NCBI GenBank assembly: GCA_015680685.1
Contig: MNCI01020990.1
Span: 116,326 to 180,325, forward strand
DNA length: 64,000 nucleotides
Direction of reading: 5' to 3'
From: Gnetum montanum
Lineage: Eukaryota > Streptophyta > Gnetopsida > Gnetales > Gnetaceae
Of the stretch, positions 13,151-24,900 are shown piece after piece. The notes below the pieces were generated by a model. That model did not search any database and was not told where the DNA came from. It saw only the letters and a program-made list of their open reading frames with translations. A program made the translations under genes and the position numbers. Position 1 is the first letter of the stretch, and each line of letters begins with the position of its first letter.

Positions 13151-14970
13151 ACAGGTATGTACGCAGCTAGGGCTAGGCTTTTGGTGCAAGATGCTCCCCT
13201 ACTCTTCAAAGAAGGGGCTTAGGGCTATGTGCAGATAGCTTCACAAGTATGTCCTAGCTAGCTTGAGTGTTGTTGTGTCTTATTTTTTGTGTTTGGTTTA
13301 TACATGGTATTTGTGTGGGTTGGTATCGTGGACTGGTTCATTACGTGTTTATCCTTGACATAGTTATTATGCTATTAATAATTTAATTAACTTGTGACAT
13401 ATGGTCTTTGATATGCTCACATGTTGCTATTGTTATTATGGTGTAGTCCATCCTTGAGTTCGCCCTTGGTTTCTTGAGTCTGGTGGTGGTTCTTGGGACT
13501 CCAAGTGGTGTCATGTGGTACGACACTTCATGTCAAAGCCCATCTTTGGTATAAGCATAAGACCATATAAGTTGTAATATAAAAGTAGTTTGGTGCGAGG
13601 GGATGGTTATAGTGATGTATAGTGGAAAAAGGGAGTGCAGATCCAGTCTCTGGTAAGCATGTGCAAGAAGAGAAATTGGTGATGGAGGAAGTGGGTGAGG
13701 CAGAAGTGAATGTGCCATTGGCAAAGATGCGGGAGTTGTAGGAACAATTAATAGAAGTGGATAGGCTGTATGAGTGCTCTCTGCCGAAAGCAGAAAAGAT
13801 TCAAAAGTTGGCCAACTGAGCTCACGTCCCATACTTGAGAAACCTAAGCTTGACCGCAAAGCACAAAATTGCCTCCACAATTTCACCTGCTAAGAAGTTG
13901 TGCATAACAATATGGTGATATCTTAAATGAACATTAGCTGTAGGTCCAAGTCCAAGAGTTGACATCATTTGTTGAAGCACAACAAGCAGATGTTGAAACA
14001 TTGAGAACTCATCTGGCTCTTCAAGAAAAGGCCTTGACCGTGGGAACAAGTGTTCAAAACGTACCAACCATGAAATTTTGGGCAAAGAAACCAAAAGTGT
14101 ATAATGTGAGCATGATGACAGGCTTATTGACATTTATCTTTGTGAAACTAAGTTTTTGGAGTCTCACAATTACCCAATAGAGGAGAGGGTGAGTTGTACA
14201 GTTTTTGGGGAGAGTTGTGAAGACTTTGTGGTTGCGAATTGTACAAAAAGAAATGGCGAGGACTCTTATGAAGTCTATTAAGATGTGGAAGGAGTTTCAG
14301 GAGGTTCTGGTGGAGAATATTCACCTTGGGAACTCGGCATATAGGGCTTGGGCAAGATACATACAGCTTAGGCAAGATTGAAGAGATTAGACAAACGGGC
14401 AACTTTGAAGATTATATTCATTAATGCCAAGAAACTTTGCTCAAAATTCTGGATATCACTGATTTCAATTTAGGTTCAGTTTAAGCTAGAAACTAGAAAT
14501 ATAACAAACCACAAGGAGGCAGTTCAAGTTGCAAAAGGTTTGGCTGATTCAAATGTAACAACGATTGAGAAGGTTCAAGTTGCAAAAGGTTTGGTTGATT
14601 CAAATGTAACAAGGATTGAGAAGGTTGTGGAGGAACAAGAAGGACAAAGTAGAAGGTTCAGTAATGAGTTTGGTGAAGTTGACTGCTTTGTTGTTCCATG
14701 AAAACTGCATGCCTCAGCACCCTCAAGTACCCAATCATCTCACCTAGAGTATGGGAAAAGTCAGGGTCCTTAGAAGTAAAACAGGTTTTGGAAAACGAAG
14801 CCATGTTTTGAAGCTCCAGCTACAAATTCTCTAAGACGAATGTATGTGAATCTTATGTTCATGAAGGGAACCACTTGGCTTGAGATTATCCTCGAAATCT
14901 GCTGAATAGGAATCAGTGGGAAAGGCCAAGATGGGAGCCGTAGGTTGAATGTACTTGATTATCAACATGA
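13150..14970 (+). mobile_element. Degenerate gag region of an LTR retroelement
   Basis: Plus-strand frames broken by stops read as a gag-like protein: a charged helical part (VETLRTHLALQEKAL, about 13985-14030), a capsid-like part around 14230-14360, and near 14845 a decayed zinc knuckle (C, HEGNHLA, then DYP), in which two of the Cys appear changed to Tyr. A 51-bp in-frame tandem duplication lies inside (14522-14623). No pol domain follows. The family (gypsy rather than copia) is inferred from layout only. Confidence 0.5.
14522..14623. repeat. 51-bp tandem duplication in gag-like sequence
   Basis: The units 14522-14572 and 14573-14623 start GTTCAAGTTGCAAAAGG and differ at two positions. The length is a multiple of three, so it would repeat 17 residues without shifting the frame. 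Confidence 0.9.
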
Positions 14971-15846
14971 TGCTAAATTACATGATACCAAGGTGAGTAA
15001 CCAAGAAGAAGAGATGGGGAATTTGAGGATGATGTGGCACTAATTGTGAATTCTTACCAACAGCTGCAAAAATAGCTACAAGTACTAGAAAAATTTTATG
15101 ACCACTCAGGAACAGACATAAAAAGACAAATTTTGATGATAAAAGGGATTATTATTTTCCAACTAAATAATAGATATATTGAATTGTAGATACAAACGAT
15201 TATTTAAAATTGAAATGATCTCACAACTAAAAATAAAACTAATGTGCATCATGAGAGTTACAAACAGCTAGAAGCCTTTTTATGCAATAAAGAGCAACTA
15301 CAAGAAAGAAACTCTTTGGCCACAGAAGATTTGAAGATATTTGTTCTAAAGTATTGTATAACCTACAATTCTATATACAAGCACAATTTGGCACCCAAGA
15401 TTAGTCAAAAATTTAGAAACCATTTCAGTTGAATGAATTTAAAACCAAAACTCAAAAGTGTCATTTGCAACATTGTTACAAGCTAATATATTCACTAGAA
15501 ACTGGGGAAATATACCAGTTTCTAACCTGCTATAAAAGTACCAAACATAGCAATAAGTAATTAGTAAATATAATTATGAATACTCAGCAAGACTGCTTTG
15601 CAAAGGAAAGTTGTAACCAAAAAGTGAGGCATTCAGGATTCAGATATGATAGCATATTCTTAGAACACTAGCAAGATTGGGAACAAGGGTTATTGAGAAA
15701 TAGTTAAGGAACGCTAAAAATCAAAAAAAGCTCCAGTAAAATATTTATATGCAATAAGCTTAGATGGAAAAGTAATATATATATATATATATAATCGCTG
15801 TGCAGATACAAATATTGATTGGCAAAGTACGGGATTCAATCATCTT

Positions 15847-15850
<4 letters not shown>

Positions 15851-15895
<45 letters not shown>

Positions 15896-15934
15896 NNNNN
15901 NNNNNNNNNNNNNNNNNNNNNNNNNNNNNNNNNN
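15851..15934. other. 45-nt T homopolymer followed by a 39-nt N gap
   Basis: T runs from 15851 to 15895 and N from 15896 to 15934. A TA dinucleotide run lies at about 15775-15793. The GC-rich block right after the gap (15935-15990) reads on the minus strand as RGAEVSTSYPSQWAIPDV, ahead of what would be a poly(A) tract. The true content across the gap is unknown. Confidence 0.9.
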
Positions 15935-16081
15935 GGGACATCAGGGATGGCCCACTGGGAAGGGTAGGAGGTGGAAACCTCGGCACCCCTCAAAATCGCA
16001 GAATTCAGAGCATGAAAGGCTTAGATCTCAAAACCTCATTAAAAAGGGTAGGAGGACAACTTATGGCATGCCAAATTGGAG

Positions 16082-17782
16082 CATATGCAATGATTAAAAA
16101 GTCAACAAAACAATTTTTTAATTTCCTAACAAGTCAGAAAATTTTAAAAGTCAGCAAACATTTGGGAAAAAGTTGGCATATTTACAAAGACAATATCTTA
16201 AGAGATTTTACATTGCACATCATATAAATATACATAATGAAGCTCCAAGTCATGGGTTCGATTCTAATGGGCAATGCTAAGTTATAAAGTTTCTAATTAG
16301 ACTATATAGCGTGGGGTGTACTTATATTACAATTATTTCAGGATTCCAACACTCAACTTCCACCCCCATCCACTACAAAATAAGCATAGACAACACACTT
16401 AAAGATAGAAACTAGAAAACATATTAACAAAAAACAACATCAATATATAAAGTTACAAACTATATTACTATAAGTTTAAATACTATTAATGTAACATTGC
16501 CCGATGTTGTCCAACACCCCAAGGAATTCCCTTAGATCCAATGGACCTAGGGCAGAAGACCTAGGACTATGCCACCAAGTGAGTAAGGTATCCACTTCAA
16601 TAACTTAGAAGGAAGCATGCAACACATCTGAATCTCTTAAATTTAGTATACACCTCTAGGAGAACATCTACAACCTAGAAGACATCATTAGTAGGAGGAC
16701 GACAATGTATCTACAAGGGATGCCTCACCCCTAGACCCCTTAGGATCTAGTACAAGGTTTAACACAATGCCGCATCTAAACTATCCAATCCAAGCTACCT
16801 ACATATCTACAACCACTACAGAATTAGGTCCCATGTAGTTCTATACATGTGACGGTAAGATGAGGAGGACAAAGAAGGGATAATAGGGTAGAGCTCTGTT
16901 ACTTCTTAGAATTGCCAAGCCAGAGTGGGTTTTCCAACACTTGAGAACCATGCATGAACACCTCAAAGTGTTCCATGATCCCTAAACCATGGGCAAGAAC
17001 TAGGGGAACTACTAACCTTGAGACCTCTCTCACAATTAAAGTTCATTTGTTCTCAAAATCATGATCCAACAACATCTTAAAAAGATAAAGCATGTTACAT
17101 TAATGTTGAATTGTAAAAAGTTCATAACATTTAAATGCAATGAAGCAAAGTAACTATAAATTAGATGTGTCGGTATGTTTGGTGTAGCTCCATCTTTCTT
17201 TTCCTTCAATAAAACTGAGCTTCTTAAATTGATTCTTCAATATCCATTGTAATATCTCTAAATGCTTCTACATCTTGTGCCATTTTGAAATATTTATTCA
17301 TGGTCATCAAACTCTCCTTTTCAAAATTTACATCAAAATATACATCAACTATTTTAGCCATGTTACTTACATCCTTATTAGGACTATAATCATCATCACT
17401 CTCTCTCACCATCAGAGTCATCATATTTTACAAGATTAAATGAAAGATCATCCTAATCATTAATTTGTACATTATAAGTCCTTTGAGGTATAGGAGTAGA
17501 AGAGGAAGCTTATTCATTAATTTTTATTAATTTTTTAAACTTTAATTAAGATTAAAAAATTTTGAATTCAATTTTTTTCAACTGAAATAAATTATAAATA
17601 TTTTATTACATCTAAAAGATATTTGAAAAAGTTATCATTTTTTACTACTTTTTTTTAAAAAGTCAGACATGCTACTTTTTTGAAAAAGTTGGGCCAAATT
17701 GACAACTTTTTTAGGATGAAAAGTTAGTGACTTTTTCCCAAAGTGGTAAAAAATTGCCAACTTTTTAACCACGGGCCATATG
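16082..17782 (-). mobile_element. Inverted-repeat (DNA transposon-like) element, copy A
   Basis: Both ends begin CATATG and then a TTAAAAAGT-type terminal block in inverted orientation (16082 rightward, 17782 leftward), followed by subterminal AAAAAGT repeats. The interior is homologous, in opposite orientation, to 32323-33297. A decayed acidic reading frame on the minus strand (17224-17424, SDDDYSPNKDVSNMAK) also occurs in the other copy. A SINE-like insertion sits inside at 16239-16352. No transposase domain is recognisable, so it is probably non-autonomous. Confidence 0.55.
16239..16352 (+). mobile_element. tRNA-derived SINE, 5'-truncated copy
   Basis: It contains a pol III B-box-like GGTTCGATTCT (16255-16265), then a body shared with 21147-21300: GGGCAATGCTAAGTTATAA, then TTGGGGTGTAC-type sequence and TTTCAGGATTCCAACAC. 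The A-box part is missing. It is inserted in the inverted-repeat element. Confidence 0.6.
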
Positions 17783-17859
17783 AATAAAGGTTATATGCAG
17801 AAAATCCTACAATCGTCTTATGGAATGCCACAGTTAAGTCTGAAGTTATGAGTGTTCTA

Positions 17860-18290
17860 CAAGTCTTGTGCATTGGGTAAATAAACAAGAATAAAATGTC
17901 CACATGAACGAAGGACAGCTGCCAAATCCCAATTGGAGATCATACGTTCTAATGTAGCATCTCATGGAAATGTGTCAACCTTAAAAGGAGCCAAGTATTT
18001 CATAATGTATATTAATGACTTTATGAGGAAAGTTAGGTTGTATATTATCAAGTCAAAAACAGAAGCCTTTAACATCTTTAAAGAATTTAAAGCATTACTA
18101 TTATGAAACTATGTACTAATAATGGTATAGCGTACACAAATAAGTTACGTTGATTATGTGCTACCTATTTTCACTACTACTAGGATGCGTCAAGGAAATG
18201 CATAATCAAGGGTGATGGCTATCATTTTCAATCACTTAATAAGCTAGAAAAAATAGCAAACATTTGTGTGACTTACTTGTTTTAAGTTTT
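17860..18290 (+). mobile_element. Ty1/copia integrase fragment
   Basis: A plus-strand frame reads GAKYFIMYINDFMRKV followed by LYIIKSKTEAFNIFKEFKA, matching the copia integrase core. It is closest by eye to the minus-strand integrase at 42011-42292 (GAKYFVTYIDDFMRKV). Stops follow after about 18100. It is a remnant only. Confidence 0.75.
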
Positions 18291-18775
18291 GTTTCACAAG
18301 CAACGCTAATAAATATTGTTAGGTGTAATCCTAATCTTTCACTATGTTTTCACCAAACAAGATCTTAATTTATAGAGAATTCAAGCAATGGCTAGAGATA
18401 AAAAATATATAGGCTTCAACAACTTTACCCATCCAATGTGGTGTTGCATTCCCACATTGAGAGCCATCCAACTCGAAAAGTCTAATTACTACCTAGTAGT
18501 GAGTTGGGTTATCTTTGGGTTCTATACTACACAAATAACGCTTGGCCTATCTATCATTTTTGGACTACACCTCGATATACTACCAAGATAGATAACCATA
18601 TATCATACATGACATGGATACACTTCATCAGTGCATCATTGAAAACCTTTTGTGTTATACAACTCAACCCACTTTGGGTTCAATAGCCCAAGATATTAAG
18701 CCTAATTAAGCATATGTACAATTTGGGTTGGATATTGGTGCTCATCTCCACTTCTAAGCAGGGTGTATAAGAAAA
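18170..18775 (-). repeat. Dispersed repeat of about 600 bp, copy 1
   Basis: On the minus strand it matches 40055-40665 along its length, with shared blocks such as CAATGTGGGAATGCAA, AAGCCTATATAT and AACATAGTGAAAGATTAGG. It could be an LTR or the tail of a copia-type element, since a copia fragment overlaps its start. Confidence 0.65.
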
Positions 18776-21140
18776 ACAATGTAACTAATTCACTCTCAAG
18801 GTATGAGGAGGAATATATTATTATAAAAAATTATTTAGTGTTCCTTAGATATAACACATGCTTCACACAAGGCACACCAACCAAATGCATCATTCACATA
18901 ATTACTAATTGTGAATTTCCAGGAATTGCTTATCCTAGGACCCAGATGACTTCTAATAATCATTCATGCTGACTTATTTTATAGAAGGCACGGAACCATA
19001 TATAATCACATACACATTTTCTTTCTTTTCTTTGCTGATATAAAAGAACATAATTGTTAGTAAATATACTGAAACAGGAATAAATGAATGATAAATTTCA
19101 TGCATAATGGAAAATATAACTATGACAAAATTTACAATGCATTCTCATTAGCATTCAAGGAAAAAATAGTTCAAGAAACCTTTAATATTTCATTATGAAA
19201 CCAAGTATAACTTACAATAGGAAGAAATTAACTGTCAAGAAAGTTTTTAGATACCATTAAAGAAAACTTAAGTAACATGCACACCCATGATGGGTTCTTG
19301 CAAACATCATGCTGTAACTTGAAAGCAATAATCAGTTACCTCATGTAGAATCAGTTGGTGTGTGAGTTCTCGCAACTGCACTGCCAAATCCATAAATTAT
19401 ACTAACGTATTAAAAGAAAAAATAACTCAAGACTGTTGAACATTATAATAATGTTTGCTAGCCATACATAGAACTAAAACAAGTTCAGAGCTGATCTAAT
19501 AAAACCTGGCTAATATCCACCTTTTATCAATCAGAACCATTGATCTAAGTTCGCAGTTTAGAAAGCTGCAATGTTGATATTAAAAACAGTAACGTTAGTT
19601 GTAGAAGAGGATTAAAATTTGAAACAGTCAGCACATGCCAAATACTTATCCAGGAATAATTTGATAGACCATAGGACAAATAGTCTTACAAGCATTTTGA
19701 ATAATTAAAGATCCTCAGGCAACAACGTTTATATAATTTAGAAAACATGTATGAATTGTGGGCAGGCAATGACATCTAAAAATTGTCCAAAAATCTATTA
19801 AAGGGAATGCAAGCTGAAGTAGAACAATATCAATCACCATTCACACACAAGCATAAACAAGTATGATCACACTCATAAATACGAGATGAAAAACGAATTC
19901 AATAGTAACCATGAAAAGAAAGTGCAATGACATGAATCAGAGCTCACAGCTTATGGAAGCAATCCTCCAGTCTCCACTGCATATAAGGTGATCACTACTG
20001 ATGTTTGTACAATCACAATGGCTCTCTTCATGCACACGATGATATACCTGTACTTTTTAGTGTCCTAAGTTTTGCCCTTGATCTCATCTTTAAAGGTTTA
20101 GCATGTTACTTATCTCTTCCCGTTCACAAAGTCATTAACTAATGTTCACTGAATAGAAGTCCTTAAAGAAAGTCAGATGTCCACTACTCCATTGACAGTC
20201 TCAGGTCAAACATCTCTGAATGTGTTTGCAAGTTCCTCAGTAAGGCCAGACGTGCCATGACAATGTCGAGTGTCCTACTATGTTCCTAGCTCATCTCAGG
20301 TTGGACATTCCATGTTAAGGATTATTGTAATGAATCGGTTTTTATGGTGTTTTGGTCTTGATGATTGTGACAGTTTGTTTGCATGCTTTTTATTGTGAGG
20401 TTGTGTGTGGTCTGGTACTGACATTTGGGCTGTGATCCAAATGATTTATTGCAAAATTAACAAATTTTGATATTCAGTTGGCTTTCATTTACGAATTCAA
20501 ATATTTTAATTTTACTTTTGTTTTAACTGAAAATGCTTGCTAAGAAAACAGACCTAAATGAATGCTGAAATGCTTTTAAAAAATATAGAAATGCAAATAC
20601 TTTTTTTTTTATTTCAGCAATCAGGTCTATAAAGAAAAAGATGCATTACTGTATGCCTCCAGGGCTGAAATAGGTATATTTTGCTGATAAATAAAATTAG
20701 AATGAATGATTTTAAAATATTAAGAAAAATATATCCACAATTGAGGAACTTGACCTATGACTCAAGTTGAAGGATTCTACCCTATGAATGAGAAATATTA
20801 TGTATATTATAGTTGTGTTATTTTTAAATTATAAGTGAAATGTTATATCTGCTTTTGATGCATTCCTTTTTTAAAATTTCATCAGTAAATTTAATATAAG
20901 TACCCTCTCAATAGTTGTCGAAAGGTCACACAATGACCCTTTAAAATTTATAGCACAATGTAATAATAAGTTATGTATGTAAAATAGAAAATCTACATTG
21001 ATGATGGTCGAAAGATACTTATCATGTTTTTGTTTTAAAACCTCTTCCTTTGCATCTTATAACTTGATTCTTAAAAAAGAATGCTACTAGAAAATGAAAA
21101 TTGGCCATATATTTATTAGTAGTAAATTCAAAAATGATGT
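18776..21140. other. AT-rich sequence; only two weak exon candidates seen
   Basis: No domain or long frame is present. On the minus strand, 19948-19976 and 19340-19380 have good acceptor and donor sites and compatible phases (see findings). A stretch at 20100-20340 repeats short TCAGATGTCC/GGACATTCC-type words. A T-run lies near 20601. Confidence 0.5.
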
Positions 21141-21146
21141 GTCGAC

Positions 21147-21300
21147 AATGAAGTTTTAGCCTAGTGATAAGGCTCATGATTTGGAAGCTCTAAGTCATCA
21201 ATTCAATTCTAGTGGGCAATGCTAAGTTATAACGTTATAATTGGACTATATATCTTGGGGTGTACCTATATTAGAATTATTTCAAGGTTCCAACACCCCC
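21147..21300 (+). mobile_element. tRNA-derived SINE, fuller copy
   Basis: It has an A-box-like TAGCCTAGTGATAAGG at 21157-21172 and a decayed B-box at 21200-21211, spaced as in tRNA genes, then the same body as 16239-16352 ending near GGTTCCAACACC. The A and B boxes with a shared non-tRNA body are typical of plant SINEs. Confidence 0.65.
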
Positions 21301-21387
21301 CAAAAATGATGTGTTGTTTTTTGAGGGAAAAAAGAAACAGAGATGGTAATTATCCATTTTACTCTAAGTTAGATCAGAAGGAATCAA

Positions 21388-21752
21388 ACTTGAGATCTAG
21401 TAAGATTAGAATTCAAAAATAACATAAGGTGCATAACTAGGAATGGAACCTGCAACCTGTCAGAAGATTTTTTATTACTTTTTAACAGCAAAAAAAATGA
21501 TTCATGACCTAATTCTGAGGAAATGGGTTAGAATTATTAAAGATATTACTTCTTGTACAAACTTCTCAAAACTTGAGATCTAGTAAGATTAGAATTCAAA
21601 AATACCATAAGGTGCATAACTAGGAATGGAACCTGCAACCTGTCAGAAGATTTTTTATTACTTTTTAACAGCGAAAAAAATGATTCATGACCTAATTCTG
21701 AGGAAATGGGTTAGAATTATTAAAGATATTACTTCTTGTACAAACTTCTCAT
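21388..21752. repeat. 183-bp tandem duplication, nearly identical copies
   Basis: Unit 1 is 21388-21570 and unit 2 is 21571-21752. They start ACTTGAGATCTAGTAAG and end ACAAACTTCTC. Only about two substitutions and a one-base indel separate them, so the event is recent compared with the decayed elements around it. Confidence 0.92.
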
Positions 21753-22029
21753 TAAATTTTGTGTTAATATTTTATCTACTTCACCGTTGTACACCATGAT
21801 TGTTAATTTCCTTATCACTTTTGTTTATCTTATAACACTTATTAATTTCCTTATTTATTAGTACTTGGTTAAAACTATTAATAACAGTTGTTACTGGTCG
21901 TTCTATTTAATGCAACACTTTATGTATCTTAAATATTGAGGCTGAGGTGTTTGATGTGTCTCTTAGTCCTCTCTCTGAGAGAGTGGCTATTTGGGTTGCT
22001 CATCATTGATCCTGTAAACTTCACAAGAA

Positions 22030-24545
22030 TAAAAAAGCAAAATAACTTTGAACAGACAATCCATTAAAAGACCACAAACCCACTTGAGATAATACATTCA
22101 GATGTATGTGGATCCTTTTCACCACAAGGAATAAGAAATGAAAAGTATTTTGTTATCTTTGTTGATGATTTTAGTCGAATAGTCCAAAAGTCACAAGTTT
22201 AAGAAAAGTTTAAACATTTCCAAATAAGGACTGAAAATGAAAACAATGTTAAGATAAGTGTTTTAAGATTCGATAGTGGTAGGGAATATGTTTCGAATGA
22301 ATTTAAATAGTAACAAGAATTCATGGTGTTGCATACACCGTAGTAAAATGGAGTTGCAGGAACAAAAAAATAGACAAATAACTAGGATAATAAGATGCAT
22401 GTTGAATGATGCTCAAGTACCAAAATAATTGAGATAGAGGCCTCATATTATGTTGTTCACATTATTAATAGAATTCTAACTACAGCTTTAAATGGCATCC
22501 CTTCAATTAAAGAATGGTCCAACAACAAGGAATCGTCAATATCACATCTTCATCCATTTCGAAAATTTTGCTATGTTCATGTTTCACAAAGCACACCATG
22601 GAAAGTTTGACCCTATAGCCATGGTGGGCTTGCTACTCAGTTATTCATTAGGCCACAAAGACTACTGAGTGTGAAGCATAAAGGATCACAAATTGCTAGT
22701 CACTTGATGTCTTGTTTGATAACATTCAACAAATCTAGTAACATCATGAGTCATGAGTCATGATACCATTGATAATACCATGGTAATACCTAGCAAAGTC
22801 AAGATAGATATACAACCTTTTGTGACCCTTTATGAAGATAGTGATGAAGAAGCTGGTGCAACTGAGACTTCTAATTTCATGAAATCCTCAACATAATGGC
22901 AACCATGGTGGTTCAAGAATCATTTAAAACACTTGAGACCAGCAAAGTTGGAACATATCAATGAAATGTCAATCAAACAATTGCAAAGTGGAAAAATGTT
23001 TGTAAATGAAGATCATTCTAATGCAACTAAGTCAGATATGATATTTGAGACAGGAGAACACATGAGTGTGCAACAAGCAATGCAAAATGAAAATTGTTAC
23101 ACAGTAACAACGGCAAAAGACAATATGCTAATGAAAAATGACACATGAGAACTAGTTAAAAGTTCACTGCAGTTCAAAGTATTAACATGCAAATGGAAGT
23201 TTTGTATCAAAAGAAAGGCTAATAACACAATGAACAAGTACAAAGCTCAATCGATTGTTAGAGCCTTTGAGCAAAGCAAAGACATTGATTATCAAAAAAC
23301 CTTTGCACCCACCTTGAAAAAAAGAACCATACAGTGTATCTAATCTCTAGCAACATCCTATAGTTGAAAACTATATCAGCTTGTTGTAAAATTTGCCTTT
23401 TTAAATGGAGATTTGCAAGAAGAAAATTTTATGTACCAACCTAAAGGCTTTGTGGATTCCAAATTTAGTAATTATGTCTGCATATGGATTAAAGAAAGCT
23501 CCCCACAAATGGTATCTAAAATTTGATGAATTTGTACATGAAATGGGGTTCAAACAATCAAATGCAAAGACTAGCCTTTAAGTGATGGAAACAAAGGACT
23601 CATGGAGATGTGTAATTATGCTTTTATATGTTGACAAGATTGTGATCACTGGGGACAATGCTTAACTATTAAACCGTGTTAAAAATTAGTTCAAAACTAA
23701 GTTTGAATTGTCAGACCTTGGTCTACTCAACTACTTTCTTGGTTTTGAGATTCATCAATCAATGTCCCACATATGAGGTACACAAAAAAAAGTATGTTTT
23801 GGATTTGTTAGAAGAATATTGTATATTGGATTGTAAATTCCGATCAACGCTATTGGATTCTAGCATTGCACCGTGAGTAGATGACTCTAAATCTATTTCT
23901 AATCCCATGGTGTACCGAAAGTTGATCAGAAAGTTAATTTATCTAACCAATACTCAACCAAACATTGCAGTCTGTTAATCTCTTATCTCATTTTAATCAA
24001 AAACCAACTAGTATACAACTCAATTTGGCCTAAGGTATATTAAAATATTTAAGGGGCATAGTTGATTATGATTTAAACTATGATTGTCTTTTAAAGGTTG
24101 ATCTAGTAGGTTATATAGATGCAAACTACAGTGGTGATACTTCATCATGGTGTTTGACTACAGGATTTCTGATCAAACATCATAGGAATACAATCTCATA
24201 GTGATCAACAAAATAGAAAGCAGTTCCTTTATCTTCTACAAAATCAAAATATAGAGCTGCAGTCAACCTGGTTAACGAATTAAAGTGGCTCCATCAATTG
24301 TTTAAAGAATTCAAAGAGGACATTGTGTTTCTAATAACAATTTATTGTGATAATCAACGTGCCATCAAGTTGATTAAAAATGTAGTGTTTTATGAGAGAA
24401 CTAAGCACATCGACATTATGATACACTACATTCTACATGATTTTGCCAAAGGGTTCCTCGATCCCACTTATATCAACAACAAAGATCAACTTGCTGATAG
24501 CTGAAATAAGCTATTTTAATCAAGAAAAGTTTGGGTTATCAAATT
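22030..24545 (+). mobile_element. Decayed Ty1/copia retrotransposon
   Basis: The domains in order on the plus strand are integrase core pieces at 22060-22330 (DVCGSF-like start, then FVDDFSR), RT at 23160-23770 (CKWKFCIKRK, LNGDLQEENFMYQPKGF, LGLLNYFLGFEIHQS-type text), and RNase H to 24500 (SSTKSKYRA, DNQRAIKLIKN, HIDIMIHYI). Many stops and shifts are present. The RT catalytic box reads LYVDKIVITG, so the second Asp of YVDD is replaced by Lys. No LTRs were identified at either side. It is dead. Confidence 0.87.
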
Positions 24546-24559
24546 AATAAATCCGCAGA

Positions 24560-24900
24560 GTCTATGTACAATTAAAAAAACGGGCTAAGGGGGGAGAACA
24601 CCCCAAAAGAAGGGGTAGCTAACCCCCCAAGCCACAACTGACTAAAACAGCACCCAAAGAGGGCCCCAACTGGGAGATAAAACAGCCTTAACAAGAGAAA
24701 TTGGCAAGAACCAAACAACCCCCAATACCCCTGGAGGCAAAACTTCCTCAGATATGGCAAGCAGTTAGACACAATCACAAGTAGCGCACTCCTATGTGCG
24801 GATGACATCCAACACAGCCCAATGTTGTTCTGTGTCCACAAAAGCGGCAACACCCTAGAATCTTTTAAATTCCACTTCCTTTCATGTGCGCTTGGCCATG
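24560..24900 (-). mobile_element. LINE 3' region fragment, inverted
   Basis: The minus strand carries a T/G-rich 3'-UTR-like stretch (CTTCTTTTGGGGTGTTC, then TTTTTTTAATTGTACATAG) that resembles the 3' UTR style of the plus-strand LINEs nearby. The minus-strand open frame at 24572-24913 has no known domain. The orientation is opposite to the LINE that follows. Confidence 0.4.

Noticed and set aside
17020-17045. Minus-strand TTTAATTGTGAG, reading F-N-C-E, like the family's C-terminal NCELR text
   Set aside because: The next residues do not fit, there is no acceptor before it, and it lies inside the inverted-repeat element.
21400-21480. Minus-strand GGTTCCATTCC as a second SINE B-box
   Set aside because: No A-box at the right spacing, and it occurs only because the 183-bp unit is duplicated.
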